From Lutjanus erythropterus (Eukaryota > Chordata > Actinopteri > Lutjaniformes > Lutjanidae): a stretch of 64,000 bases of DNA. The stretch spans positions 2,364,646-2,428,645 of the forward strand of contig CM034597.1 of assembly GCA_020091685.1 (NCBI GenBank). The letters run 5' to 3'. Below are positions 35,480-48,121 of this stretch, piece by piece. The stretch's first letter is position 1; every line of letters starts with the position of its first letter. The notes beneath the pieces are model-generated. The model worked only from the letters and a program-made list of their open reading frames with translations, was not told the DNA's origin and did no database searches. Position numbers and translations under genes: made by a program.

Positions 35480-35760
35480 CACATTCACAAAAATGGGATT
35501 TTTATTCAAAATGTTTTCACAGGCATAAAAAAGGCAACAAAACAGGTCATCTAAAGCCATAAGCCTCACCAGCAACACTGTGATCTTCGCAGAGAGGTTT
35601 CACTTTCATAGCCAGCCAGCGTGTACAGGCTAATGTCTGCTGTAATATGAATTTGATGAAAATGCTTTGCTGAGAATTGAAACCTCTTTCATTAACAAGA
35701 AATAATTCATTAATAGGCTTCTAATAATCCAAGCTGTAGAGGGTGAAACCTACTACTTAC
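35480..35760. promoter_or_regulatory. Candidate conserved non-coding element
   Basis: Rich in homeodomain-type cores (TTCATTAATAGG, TAATAATCC, TTTCATTAAC) and free of repeat signatures, directly beside the inverted-repeat element at 35780. Texture-based inference only. Confidence 0.35.
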
Positions 35761-36599
35761 TAAACTAACCCGTAACATAAATTAAAGCTGCAAGCAGAAT
35801 TCGACAGGCCCTTGTACCCCCATAACCGTTGGGGCGTGCGGTCAATCTGATCACTTCTGCAGGAGATGTGCGTTAAAATACAACATGTGGAAATCACTAA
35901 AATTGACCACGAAATTCAAAATGGCTGACTTCCTGTTGGATTTACACTATTAGTCCAAGTAAATCCTTTTCTGTGTGTCTAGGCATGATAGGTGTGTACT
36001 GGTTGTTAGAGGGCACGACCAAGCCATTTGGTGACAGCCACCGCCAAATGCCATATTAGATGAAACTTTTCACTATGACTATTGCATGTGACAAAATTCA
36101 TGGGCCATCAAGCATGTTTAGTCACTGAACAGCCCTCAAAACAGCAACCTTCACAACACGTTCCACCAACATCAACAAAAATGAAAACACACACATTATG
36201 CCCAGACACACAAAAAAGTCTGTAGGGACCCACAGCCTGACCCCAACAGGACGTCGACCATTTTGAATTTAGAAGTCAAGTTTGACATTTTCCATGATTT
36301 GTATTTTAACAAACTCCTCCCACAGAATTCATCATACAACTGAATACAAAAATCAGTGTGTGCCTTCTAGACTAGTTTGTGATTAAAAGTTATTAATGAT
36401 TAAGCTATCAATGAAGGGCGTGGTGCTGAATTTTGATATCTCGCCATGAAAAACGAAACTGCTATAACTTTAGTATGACTGATGCAGTCTGCATCAAACT
36501 TGATAATGGTCCCGCCCTGAGCACATCTACATGATACATGGTTGATAACAGTCCAGGCCTGAACATATGATATGACTTTTATCAAACAATATACACAAT

Positions 36600-36750
36600 A
36601 TTTAAATAGAGGCGATCCAAAAGCAACTAAAAGTAATCAAATTGCATTAATTTAATATTGTGATACTTGTATTAAGTTACTGATTACATTTTTAACAGGT
36701 AATTAGTAACTTGTATTACATATTTAAAATAACCTGTAGATACGACTGCA
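36600..36750. mobile_element. Fragment of the hAT-like family
   Basis: GCATTAATTTAATATTGTGATACTTGTATTAAGTTAC and ACAGGTAATTAGTAACTTG correspond to 6325-6400 of copy 1. A matching outer piece is near 40310-40375 (TAACTTGTATCAGAATAC, CCTCCATACCCTG). Confidence 0.6.
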
Positions 36751-37757
36751 GAAAGAAAACAGTCCCTGCATGAAACTGGAGAAAGAGACACTGTTGTTAA
36801 ACTTATTTTTACCACAGGTCGAGTGCTATTTAGTTCAGTTATATTCCATAGAAGAGAGACATTTTCAAAACTCTGCAACTTACCAAAACTGTCCCTTTAA
36901 CCATTTTATCATCAGTAGTTTTGCCATTTTTGGTACATTTCTGTACACAGGTGGAGATGAAGAGAATATTTTTCTGCTCTCTATGAGTGGTGTCTTTAAA
37001 AAGAGTGCTAAATGTTTGATGAGTCATGCTAACAGCCACATATGCTAACAGCCACACAAGCTATGAGCCATGCTAAGAGCCACTTACACTCACCTGCACA
37101 GGGTCATTTAATTTCTTTATGATGTGAATCTTGTTAATTTGCTTGTATCCTCCCACTTAAATGGCGTGAACACATTCTCACTCTGTTTAAACAGAGTGAA
37201 CCCATCCTCACACTGTGGGGTTAAACAGGCTCTTTTTTGTTATATTAACCGTGTGTTTCTTTGTCTTTGACTTACTGTGGTTGTTGGGGGCGCTTCACTT
37301 CCTGGTTGAAAAAAAGGTGTATCTGAGGGGTGGAGCCTCTTAAATCTGAAAGCCAGCGCTCAGACCAAACCATGCGCTGCCAAGTCAGACGGGGGGTTTA
37401 TGCTTTCGATAGTTTTTGTTCTTGTATTAATTGTAGCTGGCGTCCATCTTGTTTTCTCCTTGTGTGTTATATGGTTTTACTTGGTCACTATGTATGTTCA
37501 CTGCTGCCTCCACAACAGTTTTGCTTAAAAGACATGGCCTAAAACTGCAACCTTAACCCCGACCTGCGAGGGGCAGCAATGTGTCGCAGTGCATCCACCT
37601 TGCTAGAAAACCCATAAGAAGAAGAAGAACAGAACAGTTTCTGTCCTTCTTCAGCCACAGAGACAGCTGCTCCATGAAAGAAAGAGTCTTTTGATGGACT
37701 CACAGGTACATTCAAGAATGAATGAATGAATTATATGAAATGTTTATGAGTGTTAAT

Positions 37758-38643
37758 TAGACTTGCACCGATTAATCGGCAATGCTCGGAATCGGGCCGG
37801 TTTTCACGTGACTGGCCCTGACCGGTGACCAGCCGGTCAGCGTCACAAATCCGGTTCTGCGCCCGTCATTGTCACACACATGTTCTGCACGATGGTCACG
37901 TCATGCACGCAGCAGACAAACTGACCGTGACGTCAACACAGCGCTGATAACAGCTACACACACTCTGACAAGATGTGTGGATGGATGAAGCTGGTGTCAG
38001 CGACAGATTCCAAGAACAGGATAAAGAGAAGACAGACAGTCTACAACGAGACAGAGCAGTTGACAATGTCGCAAAACAGCCGTAAACTTTGTAGCTCTTC
38101 AGGCTAATGCTAGCAAGCTAGCAGCAGACTGCTGTTTACAGAGGAACAGTTAAAATCTCACCTCCTGTTCTGGCTGAAGAATAAACAACCTGTGTTGATG
38201 CGTCTCCTCACATTTTCTCATCCAGACTCGTTTAATTTCTGCATCTGTTTTTCTCACGGCAAAGTTTTACTTCAAACTGTTGCACCGCGTTAGTCTCCGG
38301 TTTGTTTACATCCGCTTCCACAAAAGATCACGTGAAATCGCGTCCCGCGAGATGATCTCGCGAGATCACGTTCACCCAATTCATAATCTTAATATAAAAT
38401 TATAATAAGGCCTGGTTGTAATCTGGATGATTTTGGATTAAGTATTAAATGAATATTTAATAGTCAGTGACTTATTATGAACATATTTACAAGAAAAGTT
38501 GCAAAAATGTTTGTGAATGCTGTCAATTACAGTTCTTAGAAAGACTGAAAATCGGAACCGGCCAAAATCGGAATCGGTAGGTCAGACCCCTCAAAAATCG
38601 GAAATCGGAATCGGCTAAGAAAGTTGAAATCGGTGCAAGTCTA
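37758..38643. mobile_element. hAT MITE with perfect 8-bp target duplication
   Basis: Terminal inverted repeats TAGACTTGCACCGATTAATC (left) and AATCGGTGCAAGTCTA (right). The flanks GTGTTAAT (37750-37757) and GTGTTAAT (38644-38651) are identical, an 8-bp hAT duplication. The 886-bp body has subterminal AATCGGAATCGG repeats at the right, CGCGAGATC palindromes at about 38340-38370 and a GTTTGTTTACATCCGCTTCC block shared with 19870-20170. No transposase is encoded. It lies inside the 35780-40251 element, so it is the younger of the two. Confidence 0.95.
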
Positions 38644-40251
38644 GTGTTAATGTTAGAGGAGACAAATGCAGGATAACCTCTTTTACTTTTATAGTTTTCC
38701 CAAATGTTACTGTGTCTCTGGCCTGAACTCACATATGTATTTAAAGCTTTTGTCCAGTCTGCATGAGACAGACTTCAAATAAACTCAATGACACTAGACA
38801 GAGTATGATGAAGTGTAGTTTTAAGTGTCTCATATTTGTCTCAGACAATTTAAAATGACATGTTCCACCATTTCCTGTAGTCCACAGTGTCCACATCACC
38901 TGTAGCAGGTTTCTACATTAATGTCCTGTTGAAACCAGTGAGACCAAATGTCCTCCTTTCTACTTCTACTGATTTCTCTCCTTTCTCCGACTTTCCTGAA
39001 TGCTGTAGTAACTGAGGTAGACTGGGGTAAAAGTGTGAGGCAGATTCAGAAAATGTTTTTAAAGATGCTGCTGTGAGCATAAAATTGTAAATAGTTAACT
39101 CTAAACATTAATGTTTAGCAAATTAACTCAAATTTAGAACTTCACTTCTGAATCATGTATAATTAAATGAAATTGAGGAGAAGTGAAATAAACCCACAAA
39201 TTAAAGCCGTCACATAACAACTGGAATATAACTGTAATCAAAACCATTTGCAAAAGTGTCTCTTACACTGCCTGCTTCATTGACATCAAAAATATCACCA
39301 TACTTGTGTCAGTTGCTGTGAAAGAGGTCTGAAAGATTCTGGAGTGAAGAACTGAGCTTGTCGGCCATACTGGAAGAAGCTGGGGGTGGGTCCCCCCTTC
39401 GCCACAGGTTTTTTATTGATCTCTATCTAAAAGGTCAAAGGTCAACTTCACAGCGACATCATATCAATCACTGTACTCCTCTGTTAAAAGTTATTAAATG
39501 ATTTAGCTGTCGTTGAAGGATGTCACTGTGGCATCAAGTTTTGATGTTTCGCCATGAAACAGGAAGTTGTAACTTTGCACTTCATGGTTGAGTCCGCTTC
39601 AAATGTAACATGTTTTAGAAGATACCAGGCCTTAATACATCTACAGGACAATATTTAGTCAGTGTTGCAAAATAACTCCATTGTTCCTCCTACAATAGCC
39701 CCTGCGGTACCTTTCATCAACATGTACAAAAATCTGTAGGTACATTTTTCATGTCCAGGTGTACGAAAAGCCTCTTGGAGCCTAAACCCAACAGGAAATC
39801 AGCTATTTTTGAATTTCAATTTTGGCGCTTTCCACGCATTGTATTTTATAGAACTGATCAGATTGACTTCAAAATTAGTGTACTCCATCTAGACAAGTTT
39901 ACTATCAAAAGTTCTTAAAAGATTTTGATGTCTCACCATAAAACAGGAAGTTACTGTAATTTGAGTATAAATGATCCAATCAGCCCCTTCACATGTTTGA
40001 TAAGAATCCCTTCATGATCACATTTATATCCCAATCAGGAGTTCTACTCATTGTCAGGAAGCAACCCTCGTGTGACAGTCATCATCAGATTTACAAGAAA
40101 TCTTCAGTGTTGTCTACACTTATACTGGAACATGACATATAATTAGTGGCTGTGCTGTAATGTTGACCAGTCCGGTCTGGTGATAGGGTCGCGGCGGGCG
40201 CACATCCCTATGGGTGCAAGGGCCAGTTCAATGCTGCTTGCAGCCTTAATT

Positions 40252-41169
40252 TACATTATTCTTCCCCCAGGTCATAGTGGTCTGAATTGAACTCACCATT
40301 ATTGTTATTACTTTTTTTTTAACAGTTAACTTGTATCAGAATACATTTTTTAAGTAATCCTCCATACCCTGATCTCCACTGTAGCATATTTATTTTCATA
40401 CTGCATAATCATGAGTCAGTCCATCACAAAAGGATGAAAACTACACTCTAAAATGATTCACATAAGCCTTTGATGTTGGATGGATGGCTGTAGGTGTGTA
40501 ATGTGAGCAAGTCAATCTGAAAGCTGGAGCGAGCAGAGCTACAATTCTTTTGATAATGTATTTCACTGCTGGGGACCAACTTTGTGGATAAAGTGACAGT
40601 GCTAAAGGTTATTTTATGTCTCATTTTAGCAAGTTGGCAGTATAAAGCAATACAGCTCTTCTGGATTTACAGTAAAAGTTCAAACACCCGATGAAAATAG
40701 CCCTCCTCTAAAGAAGATGCTTTACGTTTTACATCCTGTGGACAAGGCGTATTTAAATCTGGTTCTTTAGTCCTTGGGGAGAGAGAGTTGCTCACACTCA
40801 GATTTGGACAGTAGGAACACCATTATGCTAGGCAGTTTTAAATCAAGCAGTATCCACAGTTAAGTGTCCCTCCCTATAAAATAGAGGGATAAATGAATAA
40901 AAGCAACATGTAACAGGTACTAACAGGCAGTAAAATTTTCAGCACTGCCCATCACACCCCCATTATCCTGGTTGCATTTACATTCACCCGCCTCTTTATG
41001 GCTCTCACACCCTGGAAGTGGTAATTCTGGCTTGTAAAGCAAGCAGGGAGAGAAGGGGACATACTGAGTTTTAAAGACACACACAAAAGACTTAAAGAGA
41101 CAAAACGAGAGTGACTCATGTTCTCCTTCTCTCCTTCCCATACCATCTTCTCTGTGTGTAGTTTTTAAT
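40252..41169. other. No gene recognised
   Basis: 40300-40376 is a hAT-like family fragment. ORFs 40920-41146 on the minus strand overlap in two frames and have no domain. Confidence 0.4.
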
Positions 41170-41450
41170 GAAATAATGGAATGAACCGAGGACCATTAAT
41201 TACACTACCTCTGCCAAAGGAGGCCACGTGATCACCTCCATCCATCCATTTGTTTGTCTCTGACTAATGACCAGATTGGCTGGAAATTTGCTGGAGGAAA
41301 CCCCATGACTTTCACCATCTGGCCAAATGCTCACTTTTCAAATGAGTGTATGACATGACCTGTTGCTTATGGAGACACTAAATGTGTTGTGCACTGTCAG
41401 GCTCCTTAGAGATTGCTAGAGGTCTGCACTCTAATGATGACTTTTGTATT
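41170..41450. repeat. Teleost interspersed repeat fragment
   Basis: Words CTCTGACTAATGACCAGATTGG, GGAAATTTGCTGGAGG and GAGGTCTGCACTCTAATGA appear in the order seen in a common fish repeat. Class unknown. Confidence 0.4.
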
Positions 41451-41960
41451 TATCAGTGTTTGAATGTGTGTGTGTGTGTTAAATGAAATTTTACAATGCA
41501 ATGATGAGAACCACTCAATGTCTTGTCACATGCACAAACAGGCAGATTGAAACACATCAACTTAATGGAGAAATCTTGATATGATATGATATGTCATCAG
41601 ATATCAATGAAACACGTTGAAAAAAAAGTTGAAATACTCATTCCTCTGGCATCAGCGCTGCAGTCAGTGACCCCCTTTGAAATTTCTGTAACACTTCAGT
41701 TTACAGGTCCCCTAATTTCATGGTCAAGTAATATATTTGAAATTTCTTAAAAATTACCCACAGATTTCCCCAAAATTTAATGGTTAAGTATGTGATAATT
41801 AATCAATTATGATACTTGCAAATACCCCCAAATTTAATTTTAGCAAATATGTGATAATTAGCAAGTAAATAAAAAAAAAAATCTAATATTTTATTTGGAA
41901 ATTACCACCTGTTTACTATGAAATTAAGAGACCTGTAAATTGAATGAAATTTCTATTGTG

Positions 41961-42220
41961 GGCAGGAATAACTGTTTTTGTTTGCTGATTTCATGTTTGA
42001 GTGTTAGTTCAAATTAATGCCCCGTGTTCGCTGAATGAGTTTGTGTCTGTTTATGAGTCATAAGAACTCATCAATAATCTTGTAGAAGCCGCAGATGTTC
42101 ATAGCTGTTAAATAGAGCAAAATGTTAATGGAGTTTGGCAGGCAGTGAGACAGACAGCCACTGAACTCAATGTCCAGAATGTCTTATTTCAGAGCAGTGG
42201 GCTTTTGTTTTCAGGATAAA
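41961..42220 (+). promoter_or_regulatory. CNE-like element, copy A of an inverted pair
   Basis: About 260 bp that aligns with the reverse complement of 56812-57060. Shared runs: TTAGTTCAAATTAATGCC-like, GTGTCTGTTTATGA, ATGTTAATGGAGTT, GGCAGGCAGTGAGACAG, CAGCCACTGAACTC and TTATTTCAGAGCAGTGGGC. By eye about 80% identical with small gaps. It is non-coding (no frame open throughout) with homeodomain cores (ATTAATGCC, TTAATGG) and no terminal repeats. Either a duplicated regulatory element or two copies of an ancient exapted repeat. Confidence 0.6.
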
Positions 42221-42584
42221 TGACAGTTATAAACAGCTGATCAACTTACAGAGGACTCGTCCTCACTTGTTATTGTCACTTTCTGATGTTGCATGTATCT
42301 TGTGCTCTGGAGAGTCTGGGGAGGAGGGGGTCGGGAAAATGACTAACCAACCATAGATCGTATATTAAATAGGGTTACAACCTGGTTGGTGACATTGGAG
42401 AAACCAGCAAGAGAAAGCTAGACTTAGAAAATATCCAGCCAAGATAAACCCATTCCCTCACCTCAGGCCTCCTTGTCAGCACGCCCTCTGTATTCTATGG
42501 GCATGTGCACATCAACTCCATAGTCATTGACCTTCTCATTAGAACATGCTCCAAAGCTCCATCCTGTCTGTGAGCCAGTCTTTT

Positions 42585-43887
42585 GGCCTGTTTACACCTG
42601 GCATTAACATGTGTCTTGGCTGACTGGATCACAAGTGGACAGCTCGGAGTATGTCAGTTCACATCTGGCATTACAGTGCATCTCCAGTGACCACTTGTGA
42701 ATGGACCTCACTTTGTCGCTATAAACGCAAATAAATACTCTACACTACACTACGCTACATCAGTTCTGTTTGTAAAGACCAGTTGTGTTGTTCTTATTAG
42801 CTGGCAGTCCAACAGTAGTACCCAACATTCTGGGACAAAGACTCTCAATGGGCCTCATGCATGAATGTTTTAATTTTCTTTCTTACCCACCTGAGGATGT
42901 TGATGAATCACGTTTGATCTTAAGCTGGAGGCGCATGCCAGGAAGTTTGCAATCAGAATATAGAAACGCCCCAATAAATCCATGTAAGGACAGCAGACTG
43001 AATACCATGTGCAAACTACAAAGCAACAAACCACTGATATCTGACAAGTGATTTTAGGAAATTAAGAATTTTTATAGACAGTGTTCAATAAAGTTTCTTG
43101 TAACTCAACAACTCACAGAATTTAGCATTTTAAGTCTGGGACTTTCTCCACGGGTGACAAAAAAGTAACCTGTAATTGGTTACTGTTTACTGTATTTGTA
43201 AAATTGACATATTCATTGTCAATAAAATGTCTTCTTTTTTAAATTTAGTTTAATTAGTAAAAATCAGTGGAAACATCGTGTACAGACAGCTGGTAATTTT
43301 TGCAGGTAGACATACTGTGGACAGGAGTAGCCACTGGTAAAGTAATACCACGATGGACAGCATTTTTTGCAAGGAAAGAAACAGCATAATGCATTAAATT
43401 TAATGCTGAATATACAAATAGGAAGAAATTATTGTTAATTTTCTGTAGCTGTTCTGCAAAGTTTATAATGTTTCTCTTCACTAGACAAATTCTAAACTTC
43501 TGTGACTTTTCAAGAGAGTCTCGGGATATTGCGGTTATGAGTTCAGTGGTAAAATCAGTTGAAACAGATGGTGTGTTCACAAACATCTGTTGCTGATAAG
43601 AGTCCAGAAACAGAATTTGCATCACAGTGAACAAAATGGGAATCAGACAGCTGTGTCGTGTGGACTTCCAGGACATCAGTTGAGTGGGCGGTCCTTCAGC
43701 GTGGCTCAGGACAGATTGGATACACACTGCTGAAAGAATGTGCCATATGCAGCTCCGACCACTTCTGAATGTGGTCTGAGTGATCGCACCTCCTCAATGC
43801 ATCTTGGGTGCATTCACACCTGTACTTAGAGCTGTCATGTGATTGGATCACCCAGGACACATGTTATTGCCAGGTGTAAACAGGGCC
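42585..43887. mobile_element. DNA transposon with ~48-bp terminal inverted repeats
   Basis: The left end GGCCTGTTTACACCTGGC (42585) and right end GCCAGGTGTAAACAGGGCC (43887) continue as inverted repeats through ACATGTGTC and GGATCAC. Both flanks are TTT, which could be a 3-bp duplication of the PIF/Harbinger kind. The body of 1.3 kb has one 157-codon ORF on the minus strand but no recognisable DDE transposase. Superfamily is inferred from ends and flanks. Confidence 0.75.
43254..43727 (-). other. Unrecognised ORF inside the 42.6 kb transposon
   Basis: The 157-aa ORF starts close to the right terminal repeat, on the strand reading inward. From the second Met it reads MSWKSTRHSCLIPILF. A hydrophobic stretch lies near the N-terminus (LIPILFTVMQILFL) and another near residue 105 (FFLFVYSALNLMHYAVSFL). 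I see no DDE core, helix-turn-helix or zinc finger. It may be the degenerate 5' part of a transposase or its accessory protein, or chance. Confidence 0.25.
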
Positions 43888-43984
43888 TTTGTTACCAAGT
43901 CATCTGACTCCCCGGATGCACACCGCGGGGATATATCTTGGTGTCTGCTATCTACATTTTCAAAGTCCCTGGGAAACTGCCTCC

Positions 43985-44335
43985 TAGTTGCAACCCACAC
44001 ACTGAAAACTGCAAATTAGCACCTTGGATGCTAATGGTACAAACTTAAATAAGCTAACACCTGTTACTTTTCCAGTGATGTTGTCATTTTAATGACTCGC
44101 CTCCTGACGCGCAAATGTTCCACCATAACAGATTCCCCATGGACATTATTTTGCTGCAGCACTGTCGCTGCATCCTGGTCTTGGCACCACCCAAGATGTC
44201 TGGGACTGGTTTAAAGAAACGCAAACAAGACAGACCGTTTTTTCTCCTCTGGCAGAATGTGTACGCTTGGACCTTTCTCCTGCGCTGAGCGCTTGGAGAG
44301 GCATCTGGCTATGCGAGACTACTGTCCTAGGTAAC
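43985..44335 (+). repeat. Dispersed repeat F, copy 1
   Basis: Matches 51335-51625: CACACTGAAAA..GCAAATT, CCTGTTACTTTTCC / GCTGTTACCTTTTC, GCGCAAATGTT / AAGCAAATGTT, TGGTTTAAAGAAA and CCTC.GGCAGAATG. It ends GGCTATGCGAGACTACT. A known type of fish repeat around TGGTTTAAAGAAATRC; non-coding. Overlapping ORFs 44146-44397 and 44267-44449 are shadows. Confidence 0.65.
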
Positions 44336-45714
44336 AAGCTACATGCAAGTGATGCAAAAGAAGTCAAGTACCAAGTCATGTACAAATGTTCCTCCACAAC
44401 ATCTGTGCACTATTCAGCAAGATCTTTGCACAGTTATGGTCAATCTTGATCACATTAATTGTCTAACAATTATATAACACCTACAATATATTTTTTTAAT
44501 CAATATCAGAATATAATGGGTTCAGTAAGAGTTTCTAAATCCCTGGCAGAGTGCAAATAAACACTGCCAAATCAAGATACCCCGATCCAGCATAAGTCAT
44601 CCGTATACCACACTCTCAGTCCTCCTTTCTATGACAAACAATTACACGCACAACATGTGAAGACACATAATTAGAGGAAACTTGCATGGAAGATGAAGGC
44701 TCACTGTCCACTGACTTGTGTCCAGAGTGGTTGGAAAGTCTAAATTAAATAGAACAGAGGAAACCTTCAAATTTAATTGGCTTGACACTCCAGGTGAAAC
44801 ATTTTGATCTACCTACACTGTTCACTGTGTGAGTCAATTGGTTATTTCATTCCTGTTGCTGCAGCTCCTTCCTTTCCCTGAGTAGTTTTCCTTTTCTTTA
44901 TTTCTGCTTCTCTTTCTTTCAACGTTTGCACCTGTCCTCCAGCTGTGACCTTTTCTACTATGTAACCAGTTTTCTTCTCAGAACGCTCGTTTAAAGTCTT
45001 CTTTGTCCTAGGTTTACACACTTTGATGCAGGAGCAAAAATAATTCAGTTGTGCTGTGTTGTTTTGTTTTGCCAATGTTCTGCTCAGTTTGAAGTGTACA
45101 AACCATCAGGGAGACTTTTTTATTTTTTTTATTTTGTTTTTGTCAGATGTTACAGTTTAGCAAAGGAGGACACTGTATAAACTGTAGGAAGGAAAGAAGT
45201 AGGGAAGGAAAGAAGTAAAAAGTAAACTGTATGTTCCTGCACTGTCATGAGCCTCTCATCCATGAGTAGATGCACACTTCTTTCTGCATGGCGATATGGT
45301 TGGTGGGTGTATTTCTGTAGAAAGAAAATAGTTCCCACATTAAACTGCTCATAACATGTAACCGGGTCATGATTTCTGGAAAGCGACATTGCTGTAGAGT
45401 TTTTCAAATGTTTTTTATTATTTTCTTTTTTATTATCATGTATTTATTAAATATTTTGTGTTGTGAGTGCCATCTACTTCCATCACATTGGAGACAATGC
45501 AGGCATCTCTAGGGCTGATATGTATTTTTAATTTTGGTCAACTTTCCCTTTAACAAGGGAATCCACTGTACATTTCTCATTTCCAAGCAACAGTTAGCAT
45601 TGTTTTTTGTTTGTTTGTTTGTTTTTTTTATTTTGCATTATCACAATCCACCCTGACATTACCAACATGTTTATTACTGCAACTATATATTCACTGCTCA
45701 CAACTTACTAACAA
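44336..45714. other. No gene; possible TTAA-repeat end near 45550
   Basis: 45465-45553 (GAGTGCCATCTACTTCCATCAC, GGCATCTCTAG, ending TTTCCCTTTAA) resembles the right end of the element at 18379-18861. The rest is AT-rich. ORF 44842-45075 is lysine-rich without a domain. Confidence 0.4.
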
Positions 45715-46265
45715 TTTAAAAATTAGTTAAAGGCCTTATAATTTTAAAACTAAGAGTACCTACTGATAACATGGGTATAAAAATGTTCTATTATAATCAC
45801 CATTGTTTTATTTATTTATTTTTTATTTTTTATTTTTTTTTGTGATGGAAATGTTGGCCTTTTAATGCTGTGTCTCAGATTTCCATTGGCTTCTTCAGAT
45901 ATTTAACAAAACATAATTTAATCAAGTATAAAAAGGGTTAGCTATACCCCAAGGACCCCTGTCTCACTTCCTGGTTAAAAAAAAAGTCAAGAATACTGCT
46001 CAAGCACTGGTAAACCTTTCTAGTTTTCGACAAATTTATTAAATAATATTTCTATCAGATGTGTCTCAGCTGTAACATGTCAACTCTGTAGTCCTTCTAA
46101 ATCAAAGCTAAATAAGAATTATGATTTAAAAATGTGTATTTTGATTAACATTAAGAGAACTCTGAGACACTTTAAAAAATAAAATGGCTGCTCATTACGA
46201 CTATACTGTGAAATGAAAAAACGCAACATTATGACAACTCCAACTATATTTAATAAAATCTATCT
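45715..46265 (+). repeat. Dispersed repeat E, copy 2
   Basis: Same block order as 30640-31200, with an extra T/A-rich stretch at 45806-45841 and an extra 25 bp (CTCAGCTGTAACATGTCAAC) near 46065. Confidence 0.75.
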
Positions 46266-47760
46266 ATTATCTATTTATCTACCTACTAACCTAATTTAAA
46301 GTTCAATGTCTATACATATATTTATGTATTCGTATATAGTCCAGGAAATAAAATAACATAAAGAAGGGAAGAAGAATCAGCTGGAGCTTATAGAAACACT
46401 TAACCTATTCATTCAAAGTGTACGGTACATTTGTTGTGAGTTAATCACAAAGTAAGTTCACTGTTTTGTTCATTTCATCTTGTACTGGACTTCCTCTTCT
46501 AAAGGCTTTGGGTCATTGTTTGTCCATTTTTATAAGATGTTCCAGAACAGTAAATGTGTGTTCTTTTTCATATTTTTCCTCTTTGGACACATTTCTACTC
46601 ATTATGTTTCAGCAAGTCTGGCTGTTAAAATTCAGGAACCACAAGTGGACACCATTATCCAAGCTTCTACCTCCCACGTTCAAGAATACGGTGGCAACGT
46701 CTTGATGAAAGAATGTAGGCCCAAATGTGTCAGCATTTAATTGTGTGTGCTTTGCACATGAGTGCCACATGATTAAGGAATGTTGAAAGAATTAGCAAGG
46801 TGGAATGAGGTGAAAGAGAGGAAAAAGAGAGGAGAGACACTTGTGAGTGATGCTCGAACAGCTTTCTGTAGAGACTGTGATGGACAATGAATGATAGCCC
46901 TCACCCCTTCAGTATTTTGGTTTATTTTCTTTCTATTTATTGACTTATATGAACTGAAACCAGTGTCCAGCTCCATGCACAGCTTTGGGCACTAAAAGAG
47001 GTCCAGAGCAGACCAGACTGAGCTGTCCAGAGACAACATTGTGGGAATCACAGAGAGCAGCCTCATGTGGGTTTCATGTGGGCCTGCATCCTTCTCTGGT
47101 TGACTGACAGACAAAGGTATTTCTTGTATGTATGGTGTGTTAGAAGCTGCTGCAGGTCAGTGAGAAATGTGGTGTCACCAATAAGCAAGCAGCAATACCT
47201 CCCCTCCATTCCACTTATTTTTAGTAGCCACTGTCCATGCTAGCTTCATTTTCTTCAGGACTGAGGGCTGGAAGAAATCAGCACTACTTTATCAACAGAT
47301 GTTTCCTCTTAGAGGTAGAGGTTTGTGCTTGGGTAGTTTCAAGATCACTCAAGAGTTTAGTTTGTTATTATGACACTTCAAAACTCGGGGTTAATGCACA
47401 ACATTTTTAGCTCTCACGCCACCAATTCTGCAGTCATAGAACCTTCATCTACAGAGGGGTAAACACCTGTAAATTGCAAACCTGAGGAGAAAAAAAAGCT
47501 GTGGTGTACACACATCCAAAAGGCTTTTACAGGTGCTGGATCAAAATGAGCAAACTAAAGAAAAAAATTCAGAAACAGGATGTTGACAGGAACTTGATTT
47601 GACAATGCCTGAAAAAGAGCTCTGTTAGATCAGAGTGTTGCTTCATTAAAATCGCTGGGGGCTCCAAAATGTGTGCGGATCCTGTTTGTGATTTTTTTCC
47701 TAAACATAGGAATTTTTCTCATCTCTACCATTCATCCATGAACTTGAATGATGCCATCTA
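46266..47760. other. No gene recognised
   Basis: The CTAT-rich run at 46258-46290 is microsatellite-like. ORFs 46466-46705 and 46480-46740 overlap in two frames without domains. Confidence 0.4.
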
Positions 47761-48121
47761 CAAACCCAATCCCGCTAAAGTTGAGACACTGTGTGACGCG
47801 AATAAAAATACAGGAATTTAGTGATTTCACTGTCCACGATCCATAATGTCTTTAAAAGATTCAGAGAATCCAGAGATCTCTGGATCTCTGCACATAATGG
47901 ACGAGGCCGACAACCAAATTTGTGACCTCTGATCACTGTGGCGTCTCTACATTTAAAATGACAATTGTATAAAGGATACTACATGGGCTCGGGAACACTT
48001 CCAAAAACCGCTGACTCTACCATGCGAAAAGAAAGACATATATCAACAACATCTAGCAACAGTGCAGATTTCTCTACATCTTAGATGGGCTGATGCAAAG
48101 TGGAAAAGTGTGTTTCATTTC

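Larger units (their letters stand above)
35780..40251. mobile_element. Large TIR element/composite (AATTAAAGCTGCAAGCAG family)
   Basis: Left end AATTAAAGCTGCAAGCAG followed by CAGGCCCTTGTACCC; right end GGGTGCAAGGGCCAG then GCTGCTTGCAGCCTTAATT. The ends are inverted repeats of about 40 bp. The body (35900-36580; 39330-40030) repeats words such as AAATGGCTGACTTCCTGTTG, CGCCATGAAA and AACAGGAAGTT, a family abundant in fish. The middle is filled with other insertions (37758-38643 and probable fragments at 36600-36750 and 36760-37650). No transposase is seen. Confidence 0.75.
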
